NCBI GenBank assembly: GCA_013396915.1
Contig: VWZL01000165.1
Coordinates: 528,684 to 592,683, forward strand
DNA from: Stercorarius parasiticus
Taxonomy: Eukaryota; Chordata; Aves; Charadriiformes; Stercorariidae
Reading direction: 5' to 3'
Length of the DNA: 64,000 bases
Below the pieces are notes generated by a model that saw only the letters and a program-made list of their open reading frames with translations, was not told the DNA's origin and did not search any database. Shown here one piece after another: positions 1-13,660 of the stretch. A program made the translations under genes and the position numbers. Within the stretch, counting starts at the first letter, position 1. Each line of letters opens with the position of its first letter.

Positions 1-3000
1 ATAATTTAGTTTTATGTTATAGGTGGAACAATCAGAAAGACATTTGCAGTAAAAAATATATAAACATGTGAATATAAGTATTTAGAAATAAATATTTAGA
101 AATTAATTTAAAACTTCAAGGACCTCTGAGTACCTGCTTGTGTATTTAGATCATGAGCATTTCTGAGTAAGCAATGAGTCTTTGTATGTGTGTACAACGC
201 ATGACTGAATGTTGGACAGCGTGTTGTGAATACTACAGCATATAAATACAAATAATAAATTAATAGCTATACACTTAGCTCCAGACCACTATAATTACGA
301 AGTAATCTCCCAACTGGAATTCAGATGCAATGTCAAAGTTACTAGATCCTGAGAAAATTTCCAAAGCATTATAAATGAAGAGAAGAGCTGAAATATCTCT
401 GATTTGCACCACTCTAAAAAGTCATTATTGCTCACAGTAATGCAAGACCACATAAGTCAGAAGGAAATACAGTCACTCTGTGGGTCATCATCCTACTCTT
501 TCTCAGGGCCATTTGGAGTCAAATTGTGAAAAAAACACAGAGAAGAGCAGCAGTGGATGTTCCTAACTCCAATACTGTGGAAAACAGAGATATTAAAGGG
601 CAAAGGTATAATGTTGCCTTCTTTAGCAATGATATCATGTAGCTAAGAAAAGTGAGTTTGTCATAAACCTTGCTAAATGATATTGGGAAATCAGTTAGTT
701 AATACTAATAAATTAATATTATCCTCCATAAATGTACACACCTCAGTCCTCTCTTCTGTCTCTATTTACATCCAACCACATCTATTCAATCTCACATCTC
801 TGTTGAATTTTCAGTTCACAAAATCAATATCCTGGTAAAACACCTTCTCAATCAACAGATTCTCTAGAGAGCACTGACATTCTTTTGCTTAGTGTTCACC
901 AGCATGAAGGCAGGGGAACCACCTGTTTATGCCTGAAACTCTGCTTTTCAAAGACTGTTGTCTTAAAATTACATCATCTCCAGTTCTTAGAAATTCTTGG
1001 AATCAAAATACTTGTAATTTCTTGCAGATTTGTTTTCCTAGTGCCAGGTATGCAATTATTTTGTCACTTCGAAGTGCAGAACATCAGTGCAGTACTTAAA
1101 AAAAAAACCAACACAACCAAGTTGGGAAGGAGAAAAAAATACGGAACAAAATCATCAGGTGTCCAGGATATTAATAAGTTGCTTATTAAAGTGCTGGTTA
1201 GCGAACAACATTCTCCGGCCAAGGACAGAAATGCAAATTGAGATACATCAGCCTTGAACAAAACTTCTCTAAGTCTTTGAATTTATTGGCCAAATACATA
1301 CATATTTTTTAAAAGACTTCTTTTTTTTAAAGTTATTGTAAAGGAATTAATTTGGAAATAATGATACCTTCCATCTGATTCTAATTTACTGTCAGAAAAA
1401 TGTCAAGGAAGGAAGGGCAGAATCTTTTAATGTTTATTTCTGCTGTTTGAAAATGCTCTAAAAAAGTCACTGTGACTCTGGTGGGGGTTCTTTGATGGAA
1501 GTTTTTATGAAGTTAATGTTGCAGAGAGATGGTCGGAAGCCCCCAACAAGCGGACTGTGGCGTGTCGAATGGTCAAACGATTCCATCTGTAGTTAGATCT
1601 GCTACTGGAAGCATTTATCAACCTCAGTTGATAAATTTGGGATCCTGCTGCTCCCACACTCTATCTGGATTTTGTCATTTACTAGAGCATCACCCTTGCT
1701 AGGTTTGGAAAGAAAAGCAAAACTATCAGCTGCTTCAGATACTCTATTCAGAAACCAGAAATAATTAAAACCCCAAAATTCTTACAACTTTCCTCAAATA
1801 CTCATATAATCTGGTTTGTTTTTTTAAGATAAGTGAGGGGGTTTTGAGTGAGGGATCCTTTGGAAACTTTACTGACAGTGTTAAGTAAACCTCACTAACT
1901 TCATTCTAAGCCCAATCCTTTTTACTAGAGGCACTCGAAGTCGAACAGCAAATGGGGGCCATCCTCCCTTGAACTTGTAAAAATCTAAATCTCAATTTTA
2001 TAGCTTCATCCTTCTTCTCCAAACAGCTCAATCCAGCAGCCCAAGTCAGCCTATTTAACACTTTGTCCTCCTCTCCTTCGCCTTCATCTGCGCCTTTCTT
2101 CTAGTTCCACTGCAGGCCTGTGAGAGCTCTCAAAACAAGGGGACCTGTTTCTGCTCTCAGACCGTTTCCTTTCTATGCCTATCAACTCACCACAAGACTG
2201 CAGCTGAGACACAAAACTTTTTGACCTGAATAGAGTTAACAAATGTTTCTCTTGCACAAAGGAGTCTGGAGCCCCAGAAAGCAGTCTAGGGTCCCCTCCC
2301 CATTGCAATAGTCACTCTCCTTTATGATATTGCCAAACTTAAGTACCTTAGCTGGAAATTATCTCTTTACCACAACATTCTACCAGTGCATCCCAGCCAT
2401 CTCCAAGGGGAGAAAGGGTTTCATCACTATTTGTATTTAATTTTTCTTCAAGCAGGACGGGGGCACCATACAGAGCTCTTAACTGGGAGGAGGGTCAGCA
2501 CTCAGCAGGGGAATTTAGAGGGGGAAGGATCCAAATCCTACTAGTAGTCACATCAGCCAAGAACTCTAGTTAAACATTATGAAGTTACTGGAATCAGTAC
2601 TTCTTCCAGTGGTGCTGGATTGGCAATGCTGTAGAAGGGCTGCAGAGACCAGCAACAAAAGAAGGATCAGTCAATGGACATTTAACAAAAACAAATGTCA
2701 CCCCCAAAATGGCAGATGAATGAGAAAGAGGGAAACACAATGAGAGAGGAAGTAAAGTAGGAAAAGGCACAAAATACAAGCCCATTTATATGATTTCTAG
2801 GTGGCAACCATACTGAGTACATTGATCTAACAGCTCTTTGGAACAAAAAGAGTTACATTTTTCGTTCCAGTGCTGGCAGTCTGGTTAGAATATCCCATTG
2901 CGCGATGTGATCTGGATGCCAATATCTTACTGTTGGAAGCATCTACAATAGGACCAGTTTCATAATATTTATTTTATTGTGGAACTGATAGAAGCAAGAA

Positions 3001-3255
3001 TTAACTGCAAGAACAATAACCTGCCTTAATGTCAACTGTTTGATACACTGCTCCCATTCAAACTATTATAAAGGGAAAGAAAATAAGATAAAAGAGTGAA
3101 AGCTGCAAAAAAATAAAATAAAATACAGAGCGAGGGAAGGAAGGAGAGGGAAAAATGGTAATAGAATTCCTTGCAGTGGTGAATTCACCCCAGCTAGCAC
3201 CCAAGTAACCACCTAGATGCTCGCTCACTCTCTTCTCCCACTCCTACCTCCCCCC
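1..3255. other. Non-coding stretch, no gene recognised
   Basis: AT-rich unique sequence. Open frames here are short, such as 885-1241 on plus and 2084-2308 on minus. They lack recognisable domains and convincing splice context, so I treat them as chance. The stretch ends in a purine-rich then C-rich run leading into the assembly gap. No CR1 tail, tRNA or promoter-like CpG cluster was seen. Confidence 0.7.
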
Positions 3256-3268
3256 NNNNNNNNNNNNN
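3256..3268. other. Assembly gap, 13 N
   Basis: Thirteen N bases follow a C-rich run (ctacctcccccc type) and precede ggtaaaggc. The gap probably masks an unresolved C or G homopolymer or short low-complexity run. Its true length is unknown. Confidence 0.98.
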
Positions 3269-6200
3269 GGTAAAGGCAGGGAAAATCACTTGCCAAGTAC
3301 TGTCCTGGGCAAAACAAACCCAACTTGAGGTATTTCATTCATTTCCAATTTGCATAACTATTTAATTACTGATTAGAGAGCATTGGGCAAACAAACAAAA
3401 GACAAGCACTTAGGGAAAAAGGCATCTTTCCTTCCACTTTCCCACACACAGACTCACTTTAGACACCTCTCCTCTCCCTTTCCTTGTTTCCACTTCACGC
3501 TTTCACTTCAGACTCCTCTCCACCCTCATTATTGACACAGGTTACGCTCAGTCCCCTTGGCGAGGCAACAAGCAGCACCAGAGGTGAATGTCAGTGCATA
3601 GTGGTTTCTCTCTTTGTTTATTACTCTTTTTTGGTGCTCTGCTGTGAGCTTTCCTCAGGCCACAGTCCCTTCAGCTGTGTACCTGCTCTACCATGGAGCA
3701 TGACCCCAACTGACTTTGGTATTCTCTCTGTTGTTTGTCATCCTTTTGTTCCCTCCTCCTCTGCCTCTAGTGTTTTCTGCCCTTTCTTACATATGTTTTA
3801 CAAAGGCAACACCAACTCAGCTGATGGGCTCAGCTGTGTCCTGCTTCAGGACACAGTTTTGGAGATATTGGTTGTATCTGACACAAAGCAGGCCCTCGTC
3901 TCTTCTCCCAGAGAACACCCCTGCAGCCCACCCTGCTGCCAAAACTTTGCCCTTTATACTAAATGCATTTATGAAGAAAATGAACTTTTGTAAGTTGACC
4001 ATGAGAAAGTTAAGCCTATACTTCCACTGATACAGTTGATGGGAGCGTTAGTCAGTGCCACAGGTGAGAGAAGACCCAAACCACTTTATACATTATGTGT
4101 GCAAGAATGCAAAGAAGGTACAGGATTTTCCAATGCCCAGACATCTCTTGTCAATGGGTAATTCCTTTCCTTCCAAATCAGAGTCTCTTTCTCCTAAGGT
4201 ACAAGAACTGCTGTAGACTAATACAAGACATGGTGGCAACTTGCCCTATTTGCAATTACTCAGAGCTGGCCACGTGTGGAAAAGAACTAACTGCCTTACA
4301 GAGCCTGGTATTTCAGTCTCATAAACCCAGTGAAGTTCCACAAGAAATTAAACTGACTCAAGCCATCAGTGCTAGAAGAATGCTTCTCTTTACTTCAGTC
4401 CCCAGATCCGGTTATTTTCTGAAAACAATTGCCATGAAGCAACATCTATATTAGAAATGTTCCCCTGGGCCACTTTTTCCTCCATTTCTCTACTGCATCC
4501 TCTTTCAAATCCTAGCCTGTGTATCCGATGTGCATACTATAGGAACTCGTTTGAATCCATATGAGTCCAGCCTACTCTGCCAATCTCAACGTACTTCAGC
4601 GTAGGCTGTGAATTTTCTTGCTTAATTTTCAAACATGAGAATGACTAGAAAGCCAGTTACCAATGAAAACGGAAGTAATTTGGATGTCCTAACATTATAT
4701 TCATAATACACACATTTAGCCTAATACTATGAGTCTGGTTTACGGTGCAATATCATCCTTTGCTCAAACTATGGTTAAGTAAAGAAGTGGAAATGAAGAC
4801 GCATTCCCAGCTCCTTTTCAAAATTAAAGCATCAGCACTGTTGCAAATAGAGATTATTGCAGCTTTGTAGCTGTGGGAAGAGCAATACAATGTAAAAGCT
4901 AGATAGCCCATATATTAGGTGCCCCAAGACAGAACCAATAAGTGGTATAAATGCATGCTATATGGCCTTTTGTAATTAGTAATGAAATGCCTGAAATAAA
5001 TCCAAAGCCTTGCAAGAAGTCAGCTTTCCCTAGAAAACCTGTTCTCAAATGGTATCATACTTCAGCATTCTTCAACTTTGTGAGTTCACAGCATCTGCTG
5101 CTTAAATATAACAGCACATATGGCAGCATCATTTTGGAAAGCAATGTAAAAAAAGACTGAAGAAACTATTATGAGGACTGCTGTCATGCTCTTGGGGCAC
5201 AAATGCAATCTTGTGTTCCCATACGGCACCGCTGGAGAAAGAACGTGAAGTTTTAGTAGGGGAGATAGGGTCAAATACTGTATAATAAAATGACTCAAAT
5301 GTTCCCTTTTTGTACTTATATTTTATTAGTTCCAAATGAAATACACAATTTCATTTTGGTCCTGACTTTTTGCTTGGGACTAAAGGAGGTGCTTCAAGTT
5401 TAGCATGAGCATAAGTGCTGTTTTGAAGCCTAAATCAGCATTCATGCAAATCCCAGCAAATGCTGACATTCTCTCTCTGGCAATCCAAATGTATAATTAA
5501 TTTGTAGATCATCATACACTGCTTTTGTGAACCGATATCAACATCTAACTATTCTGCCACTGGGTAAACATGTGGCTTTTATCAATGAATTTTTTTTTCT
5601 GTCTGACTGTATTATAGTAAAGAGGAGTTTTGTCTCTCAGGGGTTAGCACATTCAACTGGAATTCCACTGATGTTTCATTATTGAGGGAGTTTTATAACA
5701 TGAAAACAATGAGGGTGCAATTACGCCACTAGGGCACAGCCTCCACCCAAAGGGAGAAGTATGCCCAAGAGCTTTATGAAGATACAATTCTCTCATGAAT
5801 TCCTGGAAATACTATTTCCCTTTAGCATGGCATTATCCCCTTTTGAGGAGATGTGTGTCTTTGGGACAATGTGGAAGAAGCTGACCCATCTCTCTTCTGT
5901 GAATATAAATATCTTTGGCCACTACACAGGGAAAAGGCTTCCTTTCTGTCACTAACCACCCACAGTAATTTTCAGGGTTTTGGGGAGGTAGTTTTGAAAG
6001 AGGACAGTAAGCAGAGGTTCAAGGTCCAAAATGAGCTGAGCACTGTGAATATTTACTGGGACCAAGCAGAAAGAATCTGTCCTTTCTCTTGGTCCATGGG
6101 ATCCCATTTGATTTGTCCTGTGATGGCTGATACCACTTGTGTCCTGCCACAGCGAATGAGCGCACAAGGAACATAATTAGTAGCAAGCAAACAGCACAAG

Positions 6201-9200
6201 GAAAGTTACTAAGAGACTGATGTAGTCATGTAGCTTCTCTGATGTTATTCATCCCTTGGATGCAAATTCAACAGCGGCCAGTGGAACTCCTTGCCAAAAG
6301 GCATTAGTGAGTTTAGCAAGCTTTTCAAAAAGAATTGAGAACCAATGAGGTTTATTAGCAACTATTTTTCCTTATTTCTACTTTTTCTCTTGCAAGCAAC
6401 TTAAAACTACACTTTTTCACTCATTATTAGGTTATATTTAGGTTATTATTATGTAATTTTAGAATAGAAAAAATTCCAGAGCAGCAGAACAGCACTTCAT
6501 GTAATTACTGGCATGTTCTTCAAACCACACTGTATTTCCTTGTCTTTCTGTGACAGAACTGCATTAGGAAAAAACGGTCTCCCTGCTGCTGCCTAAAGGA
6601 GTCACAATTTTTACCACTACAAATGCCACGCTTGAATTATGTTTTTTTTAAGAACTATCTCCTGCTTACTGATCATCCTCAGACTGAAGTAATTTGTCCC
6701 AAACTGACATTTTTAGCTCCATCCATAACACAAGCTCATTTAGAAACCAAAGGTTTATCCCATAGTGTGATATCTTGAACTAACCTGGTAGTCATTGTTA
6801 GCCTGTAAACTAAAATCATTCAAACAGTCCACTCTGGAGATTGATTGCACTGTAATTGGTCAAAAATTTGGTCTGCTATGCAGGAGACATACAAATTAGT
6901 TTTGTTTAAAAGAGGTATGTACCTAATGATTTCTTTCTTCGGGCATTATAATTAGATGAGACACTCAAGACGTCAAAGGTTTAAACTTATTAGGATAACA
7001 TTATGATACCAAAAAAGATTTGTTTGCATACCATCATCCCTGCAGCTGTTGATCACATATGGGTAGAGAAGGATGTATTCAGTGACTGTGTCCTGCTTTG
7101 CTATATAAAGCAGTACCCATTTGAGTACTTCTCAAGAGCACAGGGCCTAGAACCATTTTTTCCTAGAAAAAAATACTGGAAAATTGTTTCACTAATTCAT
7201 CTTCAGAAGATAATTTTAGAGCGGTTATTAGCACAGTAGTGAAAATTTTTGTTTCAGTAATGGTCAGAGGAAATCGCATCATGTCTTAAAAGATCTCAGT
7301 ATGTTTTTGAGAAATATCAAGAGCTGAGAATATTTTAGACTGCTTTTCTCTTTTTCTTTTTTACTACTTCACACCTCCTTCCTTTGATATATGGAGTTTG
7401 TTTTTTATGAATACAAAAACAGGAATTTCATGCTGTGACCTAGATTTCTAGCCCATCACATACATTCCCCTGTGCATCAAGTTTAAAAGCTAAAAAGACC
7501 CAGTGTTTTGCATGAAATTTGCAACTTGGATATTTTTTTTTTTCAACTTTTGGATTTTTTGAAAATGAGTCATTTTGTAGCAAAGGAAAAAGTTTCTAGG
7601 GGAAAACTGATCCTTTTACAAGTAAGACCTATATAGAAAAATGTTAAGAAAACTTCTGTGTTATAGACAAAGAAAAGTAGCTATCTACATACCCAATGTG
7701 ATAAAGAAAGCTTTATCTTTACGCTAGTGTCAAGCTCCTTAATTTCTTCGGGCTTTATTGTGATTAAGTTAAAAGCCCATTACACGCCGTTACTGTTCCA
7801 GAATAGACAGAGACTTCGAGACTGGGTTCAAAAAGGTAAAGAGATTTAAAGCAACTTCAAGCTGTGATAGCAGAGGAGGCAATAATTTAACACAAAAGAA
7901 AAATATTTATACAGTAAGTGGTTGTACAGAATGTCTTTTTTAACTATCGTGCACCTGTGATTTTCCCCTAGCAATTTCCTTTCTTCTACGCTCTTGTTTT
8001 GATTTCTTTCCTTCTACTTTGTGAATGGATGTACTTGTCATCTATCTTCTGAAACATGGGTTTGAGAAGATGCTAACCCACCTCCTTGGTGATCAGTTCT
8101 TCATGGCAGTTTCTGCGTGTTAAACAACTTTCCTCCTAAAGGATGAGCTCTGCAAAGATTCTCAACTGATTTTTCAGAAATAGTTACATGAAATAATAAC
8201 AATCTTAACCCCATACATTAAGTTCTTCATGGTCTTTTCCTAAAAGGCACTGAATGCCTAAAAATGGAAACAAATGTTATTTGAGAGGTCTCACAGTAGC
8301 AGCCTTATGTTTATCTCCATGTTTATCTTTAGCTCAGAATGTGAACAGTGATGACGACTGAATTAAAAAATCTCAGGCATTCCTTCAAGAACTAGAGTCT
8401 GTACCTTCAACCATGAAAGAAAACAAATCCGATTTTGTTTTGATCAAACTGTAACAATACATTCTCTCCTTATTTTTAGGGTTGGGGATTCTTCCATGTT
8501 TTGAAAGAAAATTTCTTTCTCTCTAACATTCCTCTTTGCTTTTCTTTTAGAAAACAAATATCTTGGTAGCTTTCTTTACAAAACAATCTTTTAGAGAATA
8601 AAAGATTAGACTCTCATGATATGCCAATTTTCCCAGTTTCACTTGGACTATTTAATACTTTTCAAATTTTCAGAAAAGCAAGCAGGGTTTGAATCTGTGA
8701 GTCAATGTGAGAGTCTCATTGCCTCCAAGACAACTGCTAAAGAGCCTCAGCAGTTTAGGAAGAACATTAGAATTAGTATAAAAACTGGTCCCAATCTATA
8801 ACTTTACTAATTACCAGATTTTAGCTTTCTACACTAGTCAGATTCTCACACAGTCATACAGTTCTGGCTTTAAGCTTAATTTCTGTTTACAGCAAATGTC
8901 CAAAGTCAGTAACATTGTTTTTTGTACTACATCCATATACTAAGCTGGAGAGCACATTGAAAGAATTTATACAAAATAAATTTTCTTCTAAACTAGTTAG
9001 ACTATTATTTTTTTTTTTTTGCCTTAGGCGAAAGAATAAGTATGAAATGAATAATTGTTTCTCAGAACTGGAAACCATACATTGCCTGAGTCCTGCATGC
9101 TGCAAGGCTATTAGTGCGAGAATGCCATAGCAGCATTCTGCTAGGAAAGAAATCTACATCCTGCTTGTTTGGGTAATAGTTCTTCCATTAGAGGCAATAT

Positions 9201-9239
9201 TAGAATTTCAGTTTTTGATCTCTCCTTGTGGACCCTTTA
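3269..9239. other. Non-coding stretch, no gene recognised
   Basis: Unique AT-rich sequence. The longest frame, 3484-3993 plus (169 codons), translates to a Ser/Pro/Cys-rich chain with no domain, and it starts in a pyrimidine-rich run that produces that composition. 7750-7778 contains a small imperfect inverted repeat (GGGCTTT ... AAAGCCC, 15-base loop). No transposon ends were recognised. Confidence 0.65.
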
Positions 9240-10160
9240 AAATCCAAGCTGTGAAACAACAGCTGATGCTTTACATACTATCACAACAGCCAGCAATATA
9301 CGAAACCTGGAAACGGCATGCAAGGGAAATTAATGATGGGCTGTTAAGGGATATACAGTAACTCACGTTTGCATTGCACAACATACAGCAAATTAAAGCT
9401 GTCTTTCCTTTGTTGTGCTGGTGATAGAGCAAATAAACAACAAGCAGCAATGCAGAATGGCAATATCTGAGATCACTTTTAATTGATAGAAAGCCCAGGA
9501 AAAAAATAAAAAGAGATATTTTTTATCAGTAGCGCAGAACAAGCTCAGAAAGTTACACCGATCAGTAGACAGAAAATGAGCTCTGCGTCACCATTGCTAG
9601 CCCGAATAATAGCATATGGTACAGCAGATCCACAACAGCAAAAGCCAGAGCTAGATCCTGAAACACTCATTTGTCAAATTAACAATTGCTAAAAGCACAA
9701 CAGTAATATTAATGTATTTGTTCCTTTTTGTGTATAATTTTATTATATTTTTGCATATGATTACAAGTAAGAAGCCATAAATTACCTTTTTAATTCACAA
9801 AGGCTATCTTGCATGTATTTTGTCTTAATGCAAATGAATCCATGTAGCTAAAGGGTCAGGACATCGTAAGTATCTCACTGAAAGGGTGAATCTGGGGGCT
9901 TGTATTTATTACACTTAATATACCATGGGTTACACAGTGCTTGTGCTAAGTATTTCAGCTTATCTTTGACAGTAAACATCTAGTGATTTCTGCTTAATAT
10001 TTTCTTGTTAGATACTTTCAGGCTGAATACAAATTAAGGCAATTTTCTGTGGAGTCTCTATAAACTGTGAGAGCACTTAAATTAGTTTGTCTGAGTGTGC
10101 TGTCAATTTCTATTGCATGATCATATCTTTAATTAAATCGAGTATCAGACACATAAGCTT
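9240..10160. promoter_or_regulatory. Possible conserved non-coding element (weak)
   Basis: The block is rich in motifs common in vertebrate developmental enhancers: an exact POU octamer ATGCAAAT at 9828-9835, several ATTA/TAAT cores, and paired TTAATTAA-like sites near 10,130-10,165. It has no open frame of note and no repeat signature. The call rests only on motif texture. AT-rich DNA produces such motifs by chance, so confidence is low. An alignment to other birds and reptiles would decide. Confidence 0.2.
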
Positions 10161-13100
10161 AATTAACAAAAATATTCAAAAAATCAGACGCTTCTTCACC
10201 TAAATCCCAAAGCAATGGAATCTGTAGCCCTTCTGTAAAGTAAATTACTGGTTCCTGGGTGAGGTCCTTTGAGACCTTCCACGCTGGTTTGACTTAACTT
10301 CCATTCACCTCAACAGAGTGAGGTGGTGGAATGGAACGTGAATAGTTAAACAGAGGTGAAGGTTCTCTCACAGCAATCCCAGCCTCAATGAGGGAGACAT
10401 ATGAGTCAAGGAGCCTCAGAACTCAAACAGAAGGGGGTGTTATTAGTATTCTTCCTATTACTATTTTTACAACTGTTCTGTAAAAAGTTGTGGGGTGTTG
10501 TTTTGGTTTTTTTAAAAAAAAAAAGCAGTGACAAGCAGGTAAGAGCTAAAACTCCTTATAATGGTTGTGCTGCAGCAGCCATGAGACAGAAAATGCTATA
10601 TGTTTTTTTCTGAACAATGGCACATCTTGACCATGAATGAAAAGCGATTTAAAACTGCCAAATGAGATTTAGAAAATGTTACCATGCCACACAAGGATTT
10701 CTGTAAATCATTTTGAAGTCTAAATTAAGAGTAGGAGGAAGAGGATGGACACAGTCTTGCATATCTGTGTATAAGCAAAAATTCTGCTCCTGTCTAGCTG
10801 AACTCCTATATTGACGCTCCATCTTGCTGGAGAGCACTGGTACTGGTAACACCTCACCGTACAGCCATGCAAGCAGGACAGGCAGGTTTGCAGCACCATG
10901 TAAAGGCCCCTACATGGCAGTCAGTCCGTAGCTGGCACCCTAAGGTGGGATCAGAGCATTAGGAGAGGAGCCTGGCTCAGTCTGTGCTGTCCCCTGTGCT
11001 TGTGCCCTTATTCCTCCAGTTCGTCCCTCACCAGATGCTGGACACTAAGAGCATCCTCATACCTCCTCCTGGTGGAGTTCCTGGCAGAGCTACCCAAGGT
11101 AGCTGTAAACTAAGCCAACTTTCAGACCAGAAACAGTACGGTCAGTTGGTGGGATTCCCTTCTTAAAGCTGATCACCTTATTTAACAGATGGTGCTTATC
11201 ACCTTTGATTGCCCTGTTAATAAATTGACACTTCTTTCAGGTCCAAGAAGGTATCTTCTCACATGACTGTCTCCTGTCCCACTGCTCCACAGACACATGC
11301 TCAGGTTAGGGTTATTTAGGGCAGTAAGCACTGTCAATATTTCATTCTCTTCGCAGCAGAAATTAAAGCACCCAGGAAATTTTACTGACTGAAACTGTGT
11401 GTCTCAAAAGATGGACAACAGCTGAAACAGAAGAAAGGAAGAAGACAGGGGCTGAGCATATGAGGTTTTACTTCTATGCCTAAACTGGCAAACAAATACC
11501 TATGTCTTTCTGTGGATCTGTTCCTTCGTGTGTGATCTTCCTGGTCGCTGTTCTTAAACTCTGTCACAGTTGTGTTGGAAAAACTCTGCCCTGAGAACCC
11601 TCAGCTATAATTTATTTTACGTTGCATTTATAATCTACCTATCATAGGGTATTTTCATAACTTAGACTTCATAGAAAGATTGAATATATCCTTAAGCAGT
11701 GTCTAAAGCTGTATGTTTAATGTACAACCATCAGTTCAATAAATCTGTCAGAATCAACACTTGACACTATTGCTGTAGCAAAAAAATAAAGCTATCCTAC
11801 TCTAAATGATATTCAAACAGACTAAATGATCCTTTTCCTGTTTCAGAGCAGGAATTCAAACCTTATTTGTTCAGGATGTCAAATTGCTGGCAAAGAGTAC
11901 TTGGCTTGGCACGCTCTAAATCCTGTACTTAAATTGAATCTGATACCTTTTTGAGTGAAAACACTGCCAATTTTTAAGGCATACACAACTGGGATAAGAG
12001 ACACTAATGGTGCGTTACTTAAAGGTGTCACTAGTCACAGAAGAAAAGCAAAACTAGTCAAACAATTTTAAAGCGCTATAGACAGGTCTGAGACATTAGG
12101 ACATTAGGACTGGTTTGGACACGAGGATCCCAGAGTATGGCCAGTGTGCAATATCCAGACACTTACCATGTAGTATAAATGGCTCAAAGCCATACCTTTA
12201 TCTCCTTCTTAACACGGCTCAGTCTTCTCCGGGAGCAGCAATATACTCCCTACTCTTGCCACCTCCCAATTTAGACATTAACTTAAGCAAAAATTATCCA
12301 AACACCCTGTGCAAGTGCACATACACATACACACATATTGCTGTACCAAGAACATTTACAGTCATATCCTGAATTGCTCAAAAAGATGTCAGCTAAGATT
12401 TTTCTTAAGCAAAACATGGAAAAAATGCTTGACTTCAGGCTTCTGCACTGCCAATAGCCTGCATAAGAAGTAGTCCTCTTAAAATCCATCGAGTTTCCTA
12501 CATAGCCAATGGAAAGAAAAAGGCATTTTTATGGTGCAGTTTATCCAACCTGTTCTAGATGTCTGAGGATGAGATGAATTGCACCCCAGAAGCATCTACT
12601 AATTTCCATTGCTTACCAAGGAACTAGCACATGTGTATATGGTGGGTGAGGTGAATCCCACTTTAAATTTCTTGTGTTGTAGATATTTATAACTGATACA
12701 ATGAATCCCAGCTTTAATGTCTCAATCCTACATGGAAAACTTTATGTCCCACATATGACAGAAGTAAGAAAGGGGAACTTGGAGAAATGTTTTTTCTCAC
12801 CTACATCTTTGCTTGCTTGCTTTTCTAGGTGCTGCTCCTACCTGCATCTCCAGCCATGCCTCCTACTCTGCAAGCATATACTTGTGCTAAGATTGGATTC
12901 CTACCTTTAATTATACCATATGGCTCATATGCTTCCATTCCCAGCTCTCTCCCCTCTCCAAGGGCCTCCTCCACCCTCTTTCACGAGGGCTTCCAGTCCT
13001 GTACCCCTCCTTGTTGGACTTTGCTTCCAAATCCTTGATAGTGTGCAGTTTTATAAAGAATTTCTTTTTGCCTTGTGAACATAAAACTATCTCAGCTACA

Positions 13101-13584
13101 ATAACTTCTGCAGCTTCTCTTAATGTAGCATGAAGCAAATTCATATAAAGAGAGCCACAGCCAGGTCTATGCATCACTTCAGATGCTGAATAGGCCTTGT
13201 GCTGGCTCTGCGAAGTGAAGTTCACCCTTTGGGAGGAATTTCTCTCAAGTCAGATGAGAACAGAAGGGAACTCTGTTCTCTCTCTCCATCGAACTGTATT
13301 CCCCTTATAAACAAACTTTGAATGTGAGACGCTCTGTATTGCCAAAGCTTCCAATTTTATCACAAGCCCAAACACAGTGGATTTTTTTTTTATTTTTTTT
13401 ATTTTTGCCCCTGTTAAATCCCAGCTCCTGGAGTCATGTGAATACCCAAGGAATTTCAGTTGTCTTATAAAACGATTGCATTTCTGGCCCACACAGACAC
13501 AGAGGAAACCCTGCAAATGTGACCCCATTGCACCCTAAACACTCAAAACCAGAAGGCAAATAAAAAGAAGCCAAGTACATTCAG
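10161..13584. other. Non-coding stretch, no gene recognised
   Basis: Mixed unique sequence with short chance frames only (10401-10613 plus, 12115-12372 plus, 12911-13225 minus). A short CA-rich run lies near 12,316-12,335 and a T-rich run at 13,381-13,406. No gene or known repeat could be supported. Confidence 0.65.
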
Positions 13585-13660
13585 TTGCATGATTTTCAGG
13601 CCAATCTCATGATTATTTCAAGCCCAATTCAAGATTTTTGGATGGTTTGGGTTGGCAGCG
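13585..13660. repeat. Possible ancient interspersed repeat
   Basis: The segment carries a repeated TCATGATT-type motif (gcatgattttcagg, then ccaatctcatgatt) followed by a ggtttgggttggcagcgctg tail. From memory this arrangement matches an old dispersed repeat seen in reptile and bird genomes, but I cannot name the family with confidence. It is short, has no coding potential, and its orientation is unknown. A repeat-library search would settle it. Confidence 0.3.

Noticed and set aside
3484..3993. 169-codon plus-strand frame
   Set aside because: No domain or splice context, and its Ser/Pro/Cys bias follows a pyrimidine-rich stretch.
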